From Agelas oroides (Eukaryota > Porifera > Demospongiae > Agelasida > Agelasidae): 64,000 nt of DNA. How positions within the stretch are numbered: position 1 is the first letter of the stretch; the number at the start of each line of letters is the position of its first letter. The translations under genes and the position numbers were made by a program. Shown here in pieces: positions 22,725-33,990 of this stretch. The stretch lies in contig OX422184.1 of assembly GCA_949130485.1 (NCBI GenBank), positions 21,468,824 through 21,532,823 on the forward strand, in the 5' to 3' direction. The notes under the pieces are model-generated. The model saw only the letters and a list, made by a program, of their open reading frames with translations, was not told where the DNA came from and did no database searches.

Positions 22725-23450
22725 GACAAAGAGGCAAGCAGAGTGAAGCAAAAAGACAGTGATAGTGAAGTTACTATGCCATGACATTTTGGTGCTAGGC
22801 AAAGGTTGCAAAACCTTGCAAATGTCCACAACCCATCAAAAGCACACTCTGATAGGCTTCCTTCATGCCTCGAACTCTGTCCTTGGTCACTGACCATGGT
22901 TAGGTGTACACCTTGTGTGCACAAGGTTTACTCCGCACAACCGTGCCTTGGTTGCACACTATGGGAAGTAATCAGACCAATAAAAGTTTATACAAGACAT
23001 TACGCGTACGTACAAGCAAACAAGATTTTCAAGACAAAAGTTTCTAATTCTTAGAGGTGAAGCCCTGCTATTTGTAAACACATTCAAGTGTTGGGAGGTA
23101 CTTAGTGGTGTACTGTGTTACTTACAAATGTTGATGCATAGCAAACAAAATAGTGCTGATTAGCAACAACATTCCTGAACCTCACCTCTGAATAAACATA
23201 CATTGGTCGTGAAACAAGGTTTCCATCATAATATTATATAACACACGCACGGAATTGGGATAGGCAACGTACTAGAAAAAATTCTGCCTAAGGTCACATG
23301 CAACTCAAGTGGCCATGTGGGGATGGCCCGACACAAACCCAGCTGTGGTTTGCGATTGAGATGATGGATGAAAACTTGTACTATATTGATTGGAAGATCA
23401 CCTTTGACTTTCAACACATTAACATGGGATAATAGGTGACTCGGGTGAGC
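22725..23450. repeat. Diverged partial copy of the segmental duplication
   Basis: It matches about 12450-13210 (and 33990-34440) with more differences than the main copies. Shared landmarks are TTTTGGTGCTAG, TTCTAATTCTTAGAGGTGAA and CAGCTGTGGTTTG. It is older than the four main copies. Confidence 0.6.
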
Positions 23451-23870
23451 GAAAACTTATTCAGTTTTATGTACAGATTATCATGGATGGTGTAGCTGTA
23501 GGAGAGTAGAGCCAGTACCTATAGTGTCGTTCCCACCGTCAAGTGTTGGAAAGTTGGGCGGGGGCCTGAAAATTAACTTCCATTTTGTTTATGTACTCAT
23601 GTGTAGTTATGATTAAATAGCTGGACATTTCTGATTAAGTGGGTAAGGCAGTGATTGCTAAGTAGGTGGGGCAGTTATGGCTATATCAGTTACCAATATC
23701 ATTTAGACACGTATGCTCAACAAAACACTGGCCTTCAGTGTAGTACCCTTTGTGATCATTGCATGACTATGGGTCTATTATGTCACTCTGCATTATGTCA
23801 ATTTTACATACTACTAGGTATATGCAGGTGCACTGTGCCTCATGCAGGTCATGTGGGAGTCGTTTTATCA

Positions 23871-24665
23871 GAGAGTCGGTAGACTCTCTATGTAGGGATG
23901 GCGCCGACGTGCAATATATGCAATACTTAAGCAAAAGCCGTATTACTTCACCACAAACACGCTAAAAGCTTATTTAAGCGCCCAGGCTTCCTCTTTGAGT
24001 GCCTTTGTGATCAGCAAGACTCATACAAGTGGCCAAAAGCCATGCGGAAGACAGCTAAATACAAAAGTGTACACTAGCAAAAGTGCCATTTTTCTTATTC
24101 TTTCTTTCTTCGTTACGACTTTTGTTCAAACAACAATAACTCAATAACGGTTCAAGCACTCATCATGATTTTAGCACGAAACTGATGCTTATCACAGCGC
24201 GGAGCTCTACGACCACTCAGCGGCTTCATAGCTTCAAATTCACCCTGGTCAACAAAAGCCATTCACAACACTCTGAGGCTGCTGTGCGTTGCTTAGGATG
24301 CCATTTTCTAATTGTGCACGCATGCGCACATGAAGTCTCGTTCCCAGACCAAAGACCACGGTCATTGGTCTGTAAGCGAGACGCAAAATCGCCAGCGGGC
24401 GGTACGCATGGCTGTCATGGTCTTTTCCTCCCGCCAGCATTGGGCAAGGCTTATGAACACTACGTAGGTAAGGCGCTGCATTCAGCTGCCTACTTGTAGC
24501 TACTCTACTCACAGCCTTATTGAACTGTAAAGCTAGGATGGTCAGTTGTCAGTATGACAGTAGCTTCTGTGCTGCAGCTGGTCAGTCGTCATGTGATTGA
24601 CAACTGAAATTGGTTTCACAAAGTTTGGTAAGAAGAGTGGTTGGCCCTTCATCAGGTTCTAGCTG
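23871..24665 (+). repeat. Repeat family Q, plus orientation
   Basis: It starts GAGAGTCGGTAGACTCTC, itself a near-palindrome, then TATGTAGGGATGGCGC, and is collinear with 29863-30650. It contains an AGTCTCGTTCCCAGACC hairpin (about 24335-24385) and an exon-like segment on the minus strand. It begins a larger direct duplication, 23871-26345 versus 29863-31350. Confidence 0.75.
24164..24262 (-). pseudogene. 33-codon exon-like segment in family Q
   Basis: On the minus strand an ATG opens MAFVDQGEFEAMKPLSG and the frame runs 99 bases, ending HQFRAKIM. Here the donor has mutated from GT to AT. The identically placed copy at 30153-30251 keeps GTGAGC. Confidence 0.4.
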
Positions 24666-24705
24666 GCTATATTACACATAATTATTTAATACATGCCTGG
24701 AACCA

Positions 24706-25645
24706 CTAGTAAACGGGCATATGGAAAAGCAGGAAACGGAAATGAAACGGAAACTGGAAATGGAAACTGGAAATGGAAACTGGAAATGGAAACTGGAAAC
24801 GGAAACTGGAAACTGAAAACAGAAATGGAAATGCAACCTCTTAGCTGTTGCAGTCATTCAAATGTTGTTGGTTTTCGTTCCTAGGCATCCCAGTCCTCTC
24901 CCCACCTCCAGTTTTTGCCATTGCCGGCCCAGTTGTAGTATAATGTGCTCACTTGGGTCATTTTTATGTTCTCAGCAGTATTCTGTGTTCCATGCTTAGT
25001 AACTAGCTGATTCTGTATAAATATGCCCTGTACATGTCCTGAGATTAATGTCTAAATCAGAACACTACTCTAGTATTGGAGGGGGGCAACGTGTTGGGAA
25101 TGGGGCTATTGTACCCTGGCCCCATAATTTGCTTCACACATCAAAACTGGAAGTGGGTCTAGGAACGAGGCTGCAAGAGTAGGAATGCTGGTCTTGCTCC
25201 AAAACAAAGTAGATTACTCATGGTCAGATAGCAACTAGTCTCGTGCCCAGACCCTCTCACATGTGAACCAGACTAAATTGCAACATTGCTTGCCACATGA
25301 GCGCTACTCAAAAGCAGTAATCACAAAGCACAGTACAGGAGTAAAGGCAAAGCACATGACTCATAAAGCCAGTCCTATAACCATTGCTAAGTAGAATACT
25401 AGAGTAATGACTAAGCACACTATGAAGAAACATTGCACCAGTGATTGGTGCGTTTTTTGTTCCCATTTCCGTTTCCAATTTCCATTTCCAGTTTCCATTT
25501 CCAGTTTCCGTTTCATTTCCGTTTCCTGTTTTTCCATATGCCTGCACAAAAAGGCTTCAAGCTCAGACCTCTATTAATTTTCCTACATCATTGACATTGG
25601 TATTGACATCACTCATGAGATAAATGCTCCCAGGCCTTGCCCCTA
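24706..25645. mobile_element. Insertion with inverted minisatellite arms
   Basis: The matching stretch at about 30662 (CTACTAAAC) is uninterrupted. Here CTAGTAAAC and CTACTAAAC flank a roughly 0.94-kb insert, which suggests a 9-bp target duplication with one difference. Inside, inverted arms (about 24716-24836 and 25452-25546) start GGCATATGGAAAA(G/A)CAGGAA and consist of GGAAAC/TGGAAATGGAAAC repeats. No gene is seen. The exact element edges are uncertain. Confidence 0.5.
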
Positions 25646-25654
25646 CTAAACTGT

Positions 25655-26345
25655 CGACGCCCTTTCAAGTTCTGGTGTTGTGATTACACTTGAAATAGGC
25701 TTAGGTCTAACTGTAACTGAGATTAACATCAAAAAAGTACAGAAACAAGACTTAAAAAAATTAAAAATGTAAAAAGATGTAGGGATGGCATGCCAAAAAG
25801 TGGGCAAACAAGGTAGGGATAATGCATGAAAGCAAAGGTCAACATATTGGCAAAGCCCCATCCCTACATCTTCTTCACACTACAGCTGATGCAATGCTGC
25901 TAGATCATATTAGCCTCGTTCCTGAGCCAACATGTGGGAGAAGGAATGTGGCCTTGGGACGAGGTTAAAACCATGCCATGTACTTTAACAACGCTATCAT
26001 AAGTCTGCAGTCTACTCCAACTCACTGCTTAAGTTGTTGAAGAGGTTCCGTATAACATAATGCTACCAAGAGGGTCATACTAGCCTCATTACCAGGCCAT
26101 GTGGGAGGAGGAGGTGGCCTGAGAACAAGGCTACAGCCATGAACTACCAGTAATAAAGGTTATGAACTTGTGGTACGTTTTAGGAAGACCCCATGCACTA
26201 ATTGTAGTGTGAAAAAGATGTAGGGATGGGGCTTTGCCAATATGTTGACTTTTGCTTTCATGCGTTATCCCTACCTTGTTTGCCCACTTTTTGGCATGCC
26301 ATCCCTACATCTTTTTACATTTTTAATGTTTTTAAGTCTTGTATA
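25655..26345. mobile_element. Foldback repeat F2, first copy
   Basis: The arms 25738-25877 and 26200-26342 are reverse complements (GATGTAGGGATGGCATGCC, GGTAGGGATAATGCATG). Between them lie two miniature TAGCCTCGTT...GAGG(C/T)TA hairpins at 25911-25967 and 26091-26133. It recurs at 30667-31350, and a rearranged relative is at about 21045-21350. No coding content. Confidence 0.65.
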
Positions 26346-27009
26346 GTTTTTCATGGGAACATCTGACAGTGGGAAATGTGTCTAGTGTGTGTACAAATAT
26401 TAGTCTTTTTCCAATGATGCTGGCCAGCTCATGGACGTGGTTACAAGGTGTATGACATACTAATGAAAAGTGCATCACTTACCAATGAGAAGTGTATCAC
26501 TCAGTTGCTAGTACACAAGTTTCCTGTCATCTTGTGTAGTTTGTTACACACTAAGTCTGTAAATCACCCTAGCCTGTCCCACGTACCCTCGTCTTTGTGG
26601 CAAGGAGTGCATATGGCAGTGATGTTGCATAAACTACTATGTAAAATTTGTACACTTCAACCATAAACCCATTACGGACAGACGTAAAAGATGTACACAC
26701 ATACATTCATACACACACACAACAAGCACAGACCTGAGACTAAGACCCCACCAGCACCCACTGTGTGTGCACAATTATGTGCTTCATACTAAGACATTCA
26801 GCAACTAACGCCAGTCATCAATCTTGTGGACACAGTACGCTCTGTGAACACTGAAAAGCTTAATTTCATCAATCTAAATTATATCCTGGTGTTTGTAACC
26901 TAATCTGCTTGCCAGAAACATGATTTATGACCTTATTAAATGTATTATTGACATTGTAAAAACCACAAACTGCCTGGTGCCTTGTATCAATACAAATGTG
27001 CTACAGCAT
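26346..27009. other. No gene seen
   Basis: AT-rich, with a short (ACACAC)-rich stretch near 26695-26730. No exon is recognised on either strand. Confidence 0.4.
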
Positions 27010-27448
27010 TAGGGATGAGGCTATTATGCTCAAAAATTCACAGTTTATGCTATGCTAGAATGCTTCAAACTATGTCCGATTATGCTCTTGGTGTGTTCCT
27101 ATTATGCTCATGAAGAAAGTTAATAATTTAATAGAATTTAATCAAAACCGCACCCCAAGATGCTCGCACAAACAAAATTAGCGCTGCAAATCCACCCTTT
27201 AGAGTCTCATGCTACTTCATTGCTTTTATCATGATCTTTGTCAAAACAAATTTCACCACAAACGAGGAGTCAGACATGAAACATCCCTCATGAATAGAAA
27301 GGCATGCCTCTAACAGCTTTATACCCCCACACGCAGCCCAAGCACCTAGCGTGCTCAATGTTACCTTCCGATTATTCCCGAATTATGCTTGCTCCGCAGA
27401 GCTACCGATTATTCCACAAACTATGCCCACATATTAGCCGCATCCCTA
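27010..27448. mobile_element. TA-flanked MITE with AGGGATGAGGCTATTATGC ends
   Basis: The left end TAGGGATGAGGCTATTATGC is inverted at the right as TTAGCCGCATCCCTA. Inner ATTATGC / GATTATTCC motifs repeat in both arms. TA borders both ends. The interior is non-coding. Confidence 0.6.
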
Positions 27449-27826
27449 TAGCAGCATACCGGTTGCTACAGCTCTGACATGTACATTGATATCAACAATG
27501 TGACATCATGGATTCTCTGTTGTCCTTGTCATAAGCTTGGGGTGAACCTGAATGAGTGGTCTATGTTGGTCCCAGTCACATACTAATGTCAGTATACATA
27601 ACAGGGAATATACGATGTAGTATAAATGAGCGAACAGCTGCATATTTCTAAGCTGCCTCAAGTAAGGACAGGGCAGGAGACAAATAAGCAAGGTTGTGTG
27701 TGTTTTGATATTAGTATTGTATTCCACTCAGGCTTGCCCCACAATGATGAATCCCCTGACTAGAATACAGTACACAATCCTGCGCAGAAATGGAGGAATA
27801 CACACACTTATCATGAGAAGCTTCAC

Positions 27827-27922
27827 CTTGGTCTGATGGTTCACATTAGCTTTTCTCCTGAGAAGATCCACAATCTGGTTGTGGCCTTCCCTACACGCTA
27901 TGTACAATGCTGTCTGGCCATC
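27827..27922 (-). CDS. Ankyrin-repeat exon
   Basis: On the minus strand an ATTTACAG acceptor is followed by 32 codons and then a GTGAAG donor. The peptide starts DGQTALYIACREGHNQIVDL and ends with ANVNHQTK, a near-perfect ankyrin consensus (DG.TAL..A...GH..IV..LL...A.VN). One leucine of the usual LLL is missing, which accounts for 32 rather than 33 residues. It begins and ends in phase 0, like its neighbours at 28968 and 43260, so exons can be added or skipped without changing frame. Ankyrin repeats form helix-turn-helix stacks that bind other proteins; the specific role is unknown. Confidence 0.88.
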
Positions 27923-28410
27923 CTGTAAATATAAGGGTGAGCAAGTCATGAAAAACCATACCCCCACCTATCTTACACTAGCAGACGGAAACAGATAGGT
28001 AATGTTCAATTTCATGTTCAAATATAACCACATAAGACAAGTTATTTCCAGTCACAAGTAGACATGTCCTAGACTAATATGATGTGTTTACTACACAAAA
28101 GAAATACCTACATGTGCGTTGAATGACTAAAAACATAACTTCATCTGTTGTCTTATCAATCCCAGTCTAAGACTTAGTGTCATTCTGTGTATAGTGGTTT
28201 GGTTAAATTCTATGACTGTGTTTACGAAGCTACTTCAAGGATACTGATAGGAGCAAAAAATGTCTGAGAGCCACAGCAGTAATAGCATTTGTTGAAATGT
28301 CTGTGGTCAGTGTGGGTGTGTTCAAGTATGTCACATGTGCCATGTATAGCTATAGTGAAGTAGTTCAGCTTAGTGAACAGTTACTGTTCATTTTGAATGT
28401 GGACATATCA

Positions 28411-28611
28411 TATTTCTTCAAATAGTCACCGCCCTCGAATAGTCACCGCCCTCAAATAGTCGCCGCCCTTTAATAGTAGCTAGCTAGCCACACAATTGGA
28501 AGCTCTGAACGAAATAAATACGGCCCTCGAATAGTAACCGCGGCTACAATACGTGGCACGTGCACATGTGTAAATAGTAGCCGCGACATCTGGTCGAAGA
28601 AATACGGTACA
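28411..28611. repeat. MITE remnant with AATAGTCACCGCCCTC repeats
   Basis: The left end ATATTTCTTCAAATAGTC and the right end (complement of CGTATTTCTTCGACCAGATG) are imperfect inverted repeats. Three short direct units (T)CAAATAGTC(A/G)CCGCCC lie inside the left arm. It is located in the intron between the ankyrin exons at 27827 and 28968. Confidence 0.45.
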
Positions 28612-28967
28612 TGGAACCACTAGCCTTGTTCACAGATCATTGTATGCCCAGATTTTGTCGCTTGCTGTACAAACTTATGCAGATCACCACAGACAATGCA
28701 AGCCCCCTTCACTTAGTATCAATAGCCATCACTGATATCCTGTCGTACATGACTAGCGATGTAGCTGTTTGGCACTGTCATTGTGAATATTGTCAAGCCA
28801 ACATTGAACAAGGGGGCATATATTCAAGACAAATTGAATATTCAAGTAAACACCACCTTCCACGTTTTGACTCAAAGTAGTGTACAGAAGGGGAGGGGGC
28901 ACAATGTCATTGTAGTGTGCACTGTTCATCATCACAAACACAATCTAACCATAACACTCCATCTCAC

Positions 28968-29066
28968 CTTTGTCTCCTGCTCCACACTAGCTCCTGCTTG
29001 TAGTAGCAGCTCAACAACCAGGGCATGGCCTTCCTGACAGGCAACATGCAAAGCACCGAACCCATC
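28968..29066 (-). CDS. Ankyrin-repeat exon
   Basis: On the minus strand a TTTCACAG acceptor leads into 33 codons and a GTGAG donor. The peptide starts DGFGALHVACQEGHALVVEL and continues LLQAGASVEQETK, matching the ankyrin consensus over its full length. Phase 0 at both ends. It is about 1.05 kb upstream of the exon at 27827-27922, with which it shares repeat register, so the two very probably belong to one transcript. Confidence 0.9.
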
Positions 29067-29342
29067 CTGTGAAAGAGTCAACAATAAAGATCAATGTACA
29101 TTTATAGTCAACATGTTTAGTGACACAGAGTAGCAAATGATTAATCAATACTTTAACACTGATCTGTTGCTAGGACTACACAGGATGGAGCATAACACAT
29201 AGCTCAAGGGTTAATTATACATGACATGCCCAGCCTGGCTGATCAGTACTCTTAAAACATCTGGAGCAGCAACCATGTGAGCCAATTAGAGCTCAGTAAT
29301 CTTATTAACTGGCAATCTTGTGACCTGCTATTACAAGAACAA

Positions 29343-29424
29343 TATAACCCATTACCCAGGCAACATCTAAGAATGTTGCCCATATCTCTCTTGTACAGTG
29401 ATGTTGCCTAGGTAACAGGTTATA
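29343..29424. repeat. Small hairpin repeat
   Basis: TATAACCCATTACCCAGGCA at the left is mirrored by ATGTTGCCTAGGTAACAGG at the right. It is non-coding and lies directly beside another hairpin. Confidence 0.6.
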
Positions 29425-29530
29425 TAATAGTTATATCCCTCCCTGGGGTGTGGTCTTGCACATTGGTGTCGGGCTACGCCTGACACCAATGTGTAAAACG
29501 ACCACCCCACAGGGAGGGATATAACTATTA
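29425..29530. repeat. Near-perfect 106-bp hairpin
   Basis: TAATAGTTATATCCCTCCCT at the left is repeated exactly in reverse complement at the right, followed inward by GGGGTGTGGTC / GACCACCCC and CATTGGTGTC / GACACCAATG. The short loop centres on CGGGCTACGCCTG. Little divergence between the arms suggests a recent or constrained sequence. Confidence 0.75.
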
Positions 29531-29862
29531 CTTAAAATAAGCTGCAGCTTGACTGGGGGCCAGCAGCAATGACTAATTATGTACCTCAACATTTTATAAT
29601 CAGACAGGTTGAACAACAGTAGTTGCACTTTGCAGTTGCTGACAGTTCGTGGAGCCATGGTAATTGTTTACAGTATCATTTGTCCATGCATGGGGTGGTC
29701 CATGCATAAAAAGAACAGAATCACACCTGTATCGTATATGGCCTGGGAGACTGATGCAGGAACATACATGGACTTGTAGATTCATGCATAGAACGTGCAT
29801 GAAACGGTAGATTCATGCATGCACATTATTACAATGCATGTACGTATTATGCAATATCTTGA
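29531..29862. other. Fragment related to the duplication, no gene
   Basis: Contains GTGGAGCCATGGTAATTGTTTACA and related words also present at 14630, 35960 and 54165 in the segmental duplication, so it is a short diverged piece of that unit. No exon seen. Confidence 0.45.
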
Positions 29863-30650
29863 GAGTCGGTAGACTCTCTATGTAGGGATGGCGCCAACGC
29901 GCAATATATGCAATACTTAAGCAAAAGCCGTATAACTTCACCACAAATACGCTAAAAGCTTATTTAAGCGCCCAGACGTCCTCTTTGAGTGCCTTTATGA
30001 TCAACAAGACTCATAAGTGGCCACAAGCCACGTAGAAGACAGCTAAACACAAAAGTGTGCGGTAGCAAATGTGCCATTTTTCGTATTCTTCTTTCTTCGT
30101 TCAGCCTTCAATCTTTCAACAATGATATCTCGCAAACGGTTTAAGTGCTCACCGTCATTTTAGCACGAACCTGATGCTTATCACAGCGCGGAGCTCTACG
30201 ACCACTCAGCGTCTTCATAGCTTCAAATTCACCCTGGCCAACAAAAGCCATTCACAACACTCTGAGGCTGGTGTCCGTTGCTTAGGATGCCACTTTCTAA
30301 TTTTGTACGCATGCGCACACGAAGTCTCGTTCCCAGACCAAAGACCACAGTCATTGGTCTGGAAACGAGACTAGTACACAACGCCAGCGGGCAGTACGCA
30401 TGGCTGGCACGGTCTTTTCCCCTGCGGCATTGTGCAAGGCTTATGAACACCACGTAGGTAAGGCGCTGCATTCAGCTGTATACTTTTAGCTACACTAAAG
30501 ATAGCCTACTTACAGCTTTAGTGAACTGTAAAGCTAGGATGGTCAGTTGTCAATATGATAGTTTTCTGTGAATGGGTTTCACAATGTTTGGTAGGGAGAG
30601 TGGTTGGCCCTTCATCAGGTTCTAGCTGGCTATATTACACATAATTATTA
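29863..30650 (+). repeat. Repeat family Q, second plus copy
   Basis: Collinear with 23871-24665, with the same GAGAGTCGGTAGACTCTC start and the same hairpin (AGTCTCGTTCCCAGACC, 30323-30372). It lacks the 0.94-kb insertion that follows the first copy. Confidence 0.75.
30153..30251 (-). pseudogene. 33-codon exon-like segment in family Q, best preserved
   Basis: On the minus strand ATG opens MAFVGQGEFEAMKTLSG and the frame runs exactly 99 bases to RAKMT, followed by an intact GTGAGC donor. This is the cleanest of the four copies and would be a first coding exon ending in phase 0. No domain recognised. Confidence 0.45.
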
Positions 30651-30666
30651 CATGCCTGGAACCACT

Positions 30667-31350
30667 ACTAAACTGTCAACGGCGTTTCAAGTTCTGGTGT
30701 TGTGGTTACACTTTTAGGCTTAAGTCTAACTGTAACTGAGATTAACATCAAAAAAGTACAGAAACAAGACTTTAAAAACATTAAAAATGTAAAAAGATGT
30801 AGTGATGGCATGCCAAAAAGTATGCAAACAAGGTAGGGATAATGCACGAAAGCAAAGGTGAACATATTGGCAAAGCCCCATCCCTACATCTTTTTCACAC
30901 TACAGCTGATGCAATGCTGCTAGATCATATTAGCCTCGTTCCTGAGCCGGCATGTGGGAGAAGGAATGTGGCCTGGGGATGAGGCTAAAACCATGCCATG
31001 TACTTTAACGACACTATCATAAGTCTGCAGTCTACTCCAACTCACTGCTTAAGTTGTTGAAGAGGTTCCGTATAACATAATGCTACCAATAGGGTCATAT
31101 TAGCCTTGTTCCCAGGCCACGTGGGAGAAGGAAGTGGCCTGAGAACAAGGCTACAGCCATGAACTGCCAGTAAAGGTTGTGAACATTTTAAGAAGACCCC
31201 CATGCACTGTCTAACTGTAGTGTGAAAAAGATGTAGGGATGGGGCTTTGCCAATATGTTCACCTTTGCTTTCATGCATCATCCCTACCTTGTTTGCATAC
31301 TTTTTGGCATGCCATCCCTACATCTCTTTACATTTTTAATGTTTTTAAAG
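30667..31350. mobile_element. Foldback repeat F2, second copy
   Basis: Inverted arms at about 30770-30900 and 31215-31350, with the same sequences as 25655-26345, and the same two internal mini hairpins at 30931-30987 and 31101-31153. It is part of the direct duplication that begins at 29863. Confidence 0.65.
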
Positions 31351-31887
31351 TCTTTATTATTACATGTGGGCAGTGTACATAAATGTCACAGTTTTACGGA
31401 AATATAGTGGAAACGGCCATGCATGAACAATCAACGAACAACATCTCCCTTATAGAAACAGGCCTAGATGTTATGCAAAGTCACCCACTGTGCAGGACGT
31501 GTTTCGGCCAATACCAGACCTCATCAGCTGCGCTGGGGTGACCGGGAGATGGGGACTGCCATATCATGCACAGAATGCAGTCAGGTGGCTGGCCTTATTC
31601 AAAAATCGATAGAGACTCCGATCCTTGAAAGCACCGTCTCTTCGTGCAGCTGTCTTTCGTTCTAAGATCTTACGTAGCGATCGTAATCATTGATCGTCAC
31701 ATGTTATCGATATCGGTGCGTGCGTGTAAACGCGTGCGTGCACGCGCGCGCATACAGAGGCGTTGGAGGTACCGGAAGTATTAATGGCTAGTAAGGCACA
31801 ATGCAAACAGTGTGAGGCAAACAGTGTGTGTTTAGGCTGTGTGTGTGTAAATGTGCTAGGCCAATTTAACTGCATGTTCAGGCTGTG
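31351..31887. other. Possible downstream part of a retroelement
   Basis: No ORF of note. GATGAGGTCTGGTATTGGCC on the minus strand (about 31505-31530) resembles the GAGG...GGCCGAAAC words found near the 3' ends of some retroelements, and it lies just downstream of the reverse transcriptase fragment on that strand. An alternating purine/pyrimidine stretch (GTGCGTGCG...CACGCGCGCG) occupies about 31705-31752. Confidence 0.35.
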
Positions 31888-32280
31888 TTAAACAGTAGGT
31901 AAGGCAATGCATTCAGTAATAATATTTTTCAGGCACCTCCCGTACTTCTGTAAAGTCCTGGGGTAGCGATGCACAAAGGTCTTGTAGGTGCTACAGAGTT
32001 TTTGGTATACGTATCCCTGTCTAAGTAATCTGGTTGTGAGTAGTTTAGATCTGTAAGCAAAATCTTGGTAATTACAACATATCCTCAAATATCGAACTAA
32101 CTGTGAAATTACTACTCCGTATGCAGGTTTTGAGGGTATGTTGCTATCCATGTGTGGAAAATTGACTATTGAAAAGCTGAAGGTATCCCTCTTATCATAC
32201 AAGTCTGTGCAAAACTTACAGTTCAGGACCTTAATGTTAAGATCCAGGTAGGAACAACTTGCAGAAGCAGTCGATACCAG
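31888..32280 (-). pseudogene. Reverse transcriptase C-terminal fragment
   Basis: On the minus strand an open frame reads SYLDLNIKVL, then TDLYDKRDTFSFSIVNFPHM and PAYGVVISQLVRYLRICCNY, then R.LTTRLLRQGY. The succession SYLDL, LYDKRD.F.F.IVNFP, P.YGV..SQL.RY and LL.QGY is the thumb-side end of a retroelement reverse transcriptase that I know from many aquatic animals. The catalytic YxDD region and everything upstream are absent, so this is a 5'-truncated copy. Penelope-like or non-LTR origin cannot be settled from this piece. Confidence 0.65.
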
Positions 32281-33485
32281 GCTGTCTTTCCCCTCCCTCG
32301 TGTCCTTGGTACGAGGCTAACACCAATCCCTGCTTTGTTATGCTCCAAGGTGCTAGCTATACACAAGAACATGCCATGCTGGTGTGTGGCCTAGTAAACT
32401 CTGACCTGCTATGTAAATGTGGAAGCCTGCCACAAGATCCTTAGTACAACCATGAGAGCTCTACCTGGTTCTTTATAATACCAACAAGTGATATCTATGC
32501 TCAAGCCCAAGTGTATTCTAGATAGTATGTGTCACTCTCCACTGGTCACTCTCCACAGGTCACATGCACATCACTAAGTCATACAAGCTTATTATTCGGT
32601 CATTGATTGAGGTGAGGCAGAGGCGGGATCTGATTAGTGTTGACTCCCAGGATCGACAGGACCAGCATGCTAGTGCTGGCCTGTACTGAGATGAAGTCTC
32701 ACACAGGTACTACCTAACTGGTGGCATGAGTGTGGTGAAACAGTGACAAGTGAGGTAAAACAAAGAAGGGGGAAGGTGATGAGGGTGGGTGACAATATCT
32801 GACTGCCCAGTGAACTGCATGTGAACTTGTGTTCACAACGCTTTATCTGGTAATCCTCAGGTGATTAAATTATATTGTCTAGCACCTGTCACATGGTGCC
32901 ACACATCCAACTAGACGAGTGCCTCAAAATTGACATCTTTAAGTGTGACAGACTTGTACGCATGTATGTACACATGAAAATTGTGAGAATAGATCCTCCA
33001 TTCAAAGCCTGGCGCTAATGCACTCGGCAATAAGGCAACAGTTAAACCAGGTACAGTTTTCAACCAAAGCAAGTCCAACTATCAATGAGTTAGTTTACAC
33101 AATATAATGCAACTAATTGACATCACACAAAATTGCCATCTTTTAATAGCTCTCTCACATGTTCAACAATATAGTGCTTCCAACACGCCAAGGCTCTCAA
33201 AATGTGTGATGCAAAAATTTATGGGACTGCTACATTTGTGTATATATATATATAATGTGAGGACATTGTTTAGGGGTAGCTAGGCATGCATCAATTAGCA
33301 ATTTTCTGGAAACCTACTTTGTGACATCTGACTAGATGTTCTAGGTGTACCTGTCCTAGGGGTAATATTTCATCACATACACAAGACTGAACTTCCATTG
33401 AAAGTACATAGAGTTGATACACACTTCATAGACGCATCAGATATTGATGCCCACCCTTAATGATAGTTCAGTTGATACAGTACAT
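32281..33485. other. No gene seen
   Basis: About 32335-32450 is a short diverged match to 11905-12030 of the duplication (ACACAAGAACATGCCATGCT, TCTGACCTGCT). The remainder is AT-rich, with a small (TA)n run at 33238-33254. No exon recognised. Confidence 0.4.
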
Positions 33486-33579
33486 TAGCCTCACTCCCAG
33501 GCTCCTCCTAAGCTTTTCAGTTGCATGACATATGAAAAATAAGACCGAACAGCTGGGGAAGGAACTGAAAACAAGGCTA
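33486..33579. mobile_element. Short Mutator-like remnant
   Basis: Starts TAGCCTCACTCCCAGGC and ends GAAAACAAGGCTA, diverged versions of the family termini. Flanking ACAGTACAT / ACTGTGTAG match only partly, so the target duplication has decayed. Confidence 0.4.
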
Positions 33580-33839
33580 ACTGTGTAGTAATACAACGGA
33601 AATATGTGACTGAATAATGCCCAATTTGCACTCGGGACTGCCATATATGTTTTTTTTTTCCAAGGCCCATTCATACCTCTCATATTTGACTGTTGAAAAG
33701 GATCAAAAAGTTCGTCTGAGAGAACACTTTCCACCGTTCAATGTGTACAACAATATACGAAGTGGATGATGTAGTTCTTGTAGACTGATCACAGGCGGAA
33801 ACAAAGTTTCATACTGATTAAACTATCTTCAAGGCATCG

Positions 33840-33990
33840 TGGGTGCAAACTCTTGGACGCAATCTGATCAACACAGTACATCACTATCTTCAAGGCATCT
33901 TGGGTGCAAACTCTGGGAAGCAATCTGATCAACACAGTACATCACTATCTTCAAGGCATCTTGGGTGCAAACTCTTGGACGCAATCTGAT
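33840..33990. repeat. 61-bp tandem repeat, copy 2 array
   Basis: Three units of the same 61-bp repeat as at 12591. The outer two units share the variant CTCTTGGACGCAATCTG, while the middle one has CTCTGGGAAGCAATCTG. Confidence 0.8.

Noticed and set aside
22265..22924. Several overlapping ORFs of 70-120 codons
   Set aside because: They are on both strands and in mixed frames, within a diverged duplication fragment, with no conserved motif.
24693..24884. Gly/Asn/Lys-rich 'GNGNWKWK' peptide
   Set aside because: It is the GGAAAC minisatellite read as protein, and the mirrored array gives similar peptides on the other strand.
33238..33254. (TA)n run as a promoter TATA region
   Set aside because: Simple microsatellite with no coding exon downstream on either strand.
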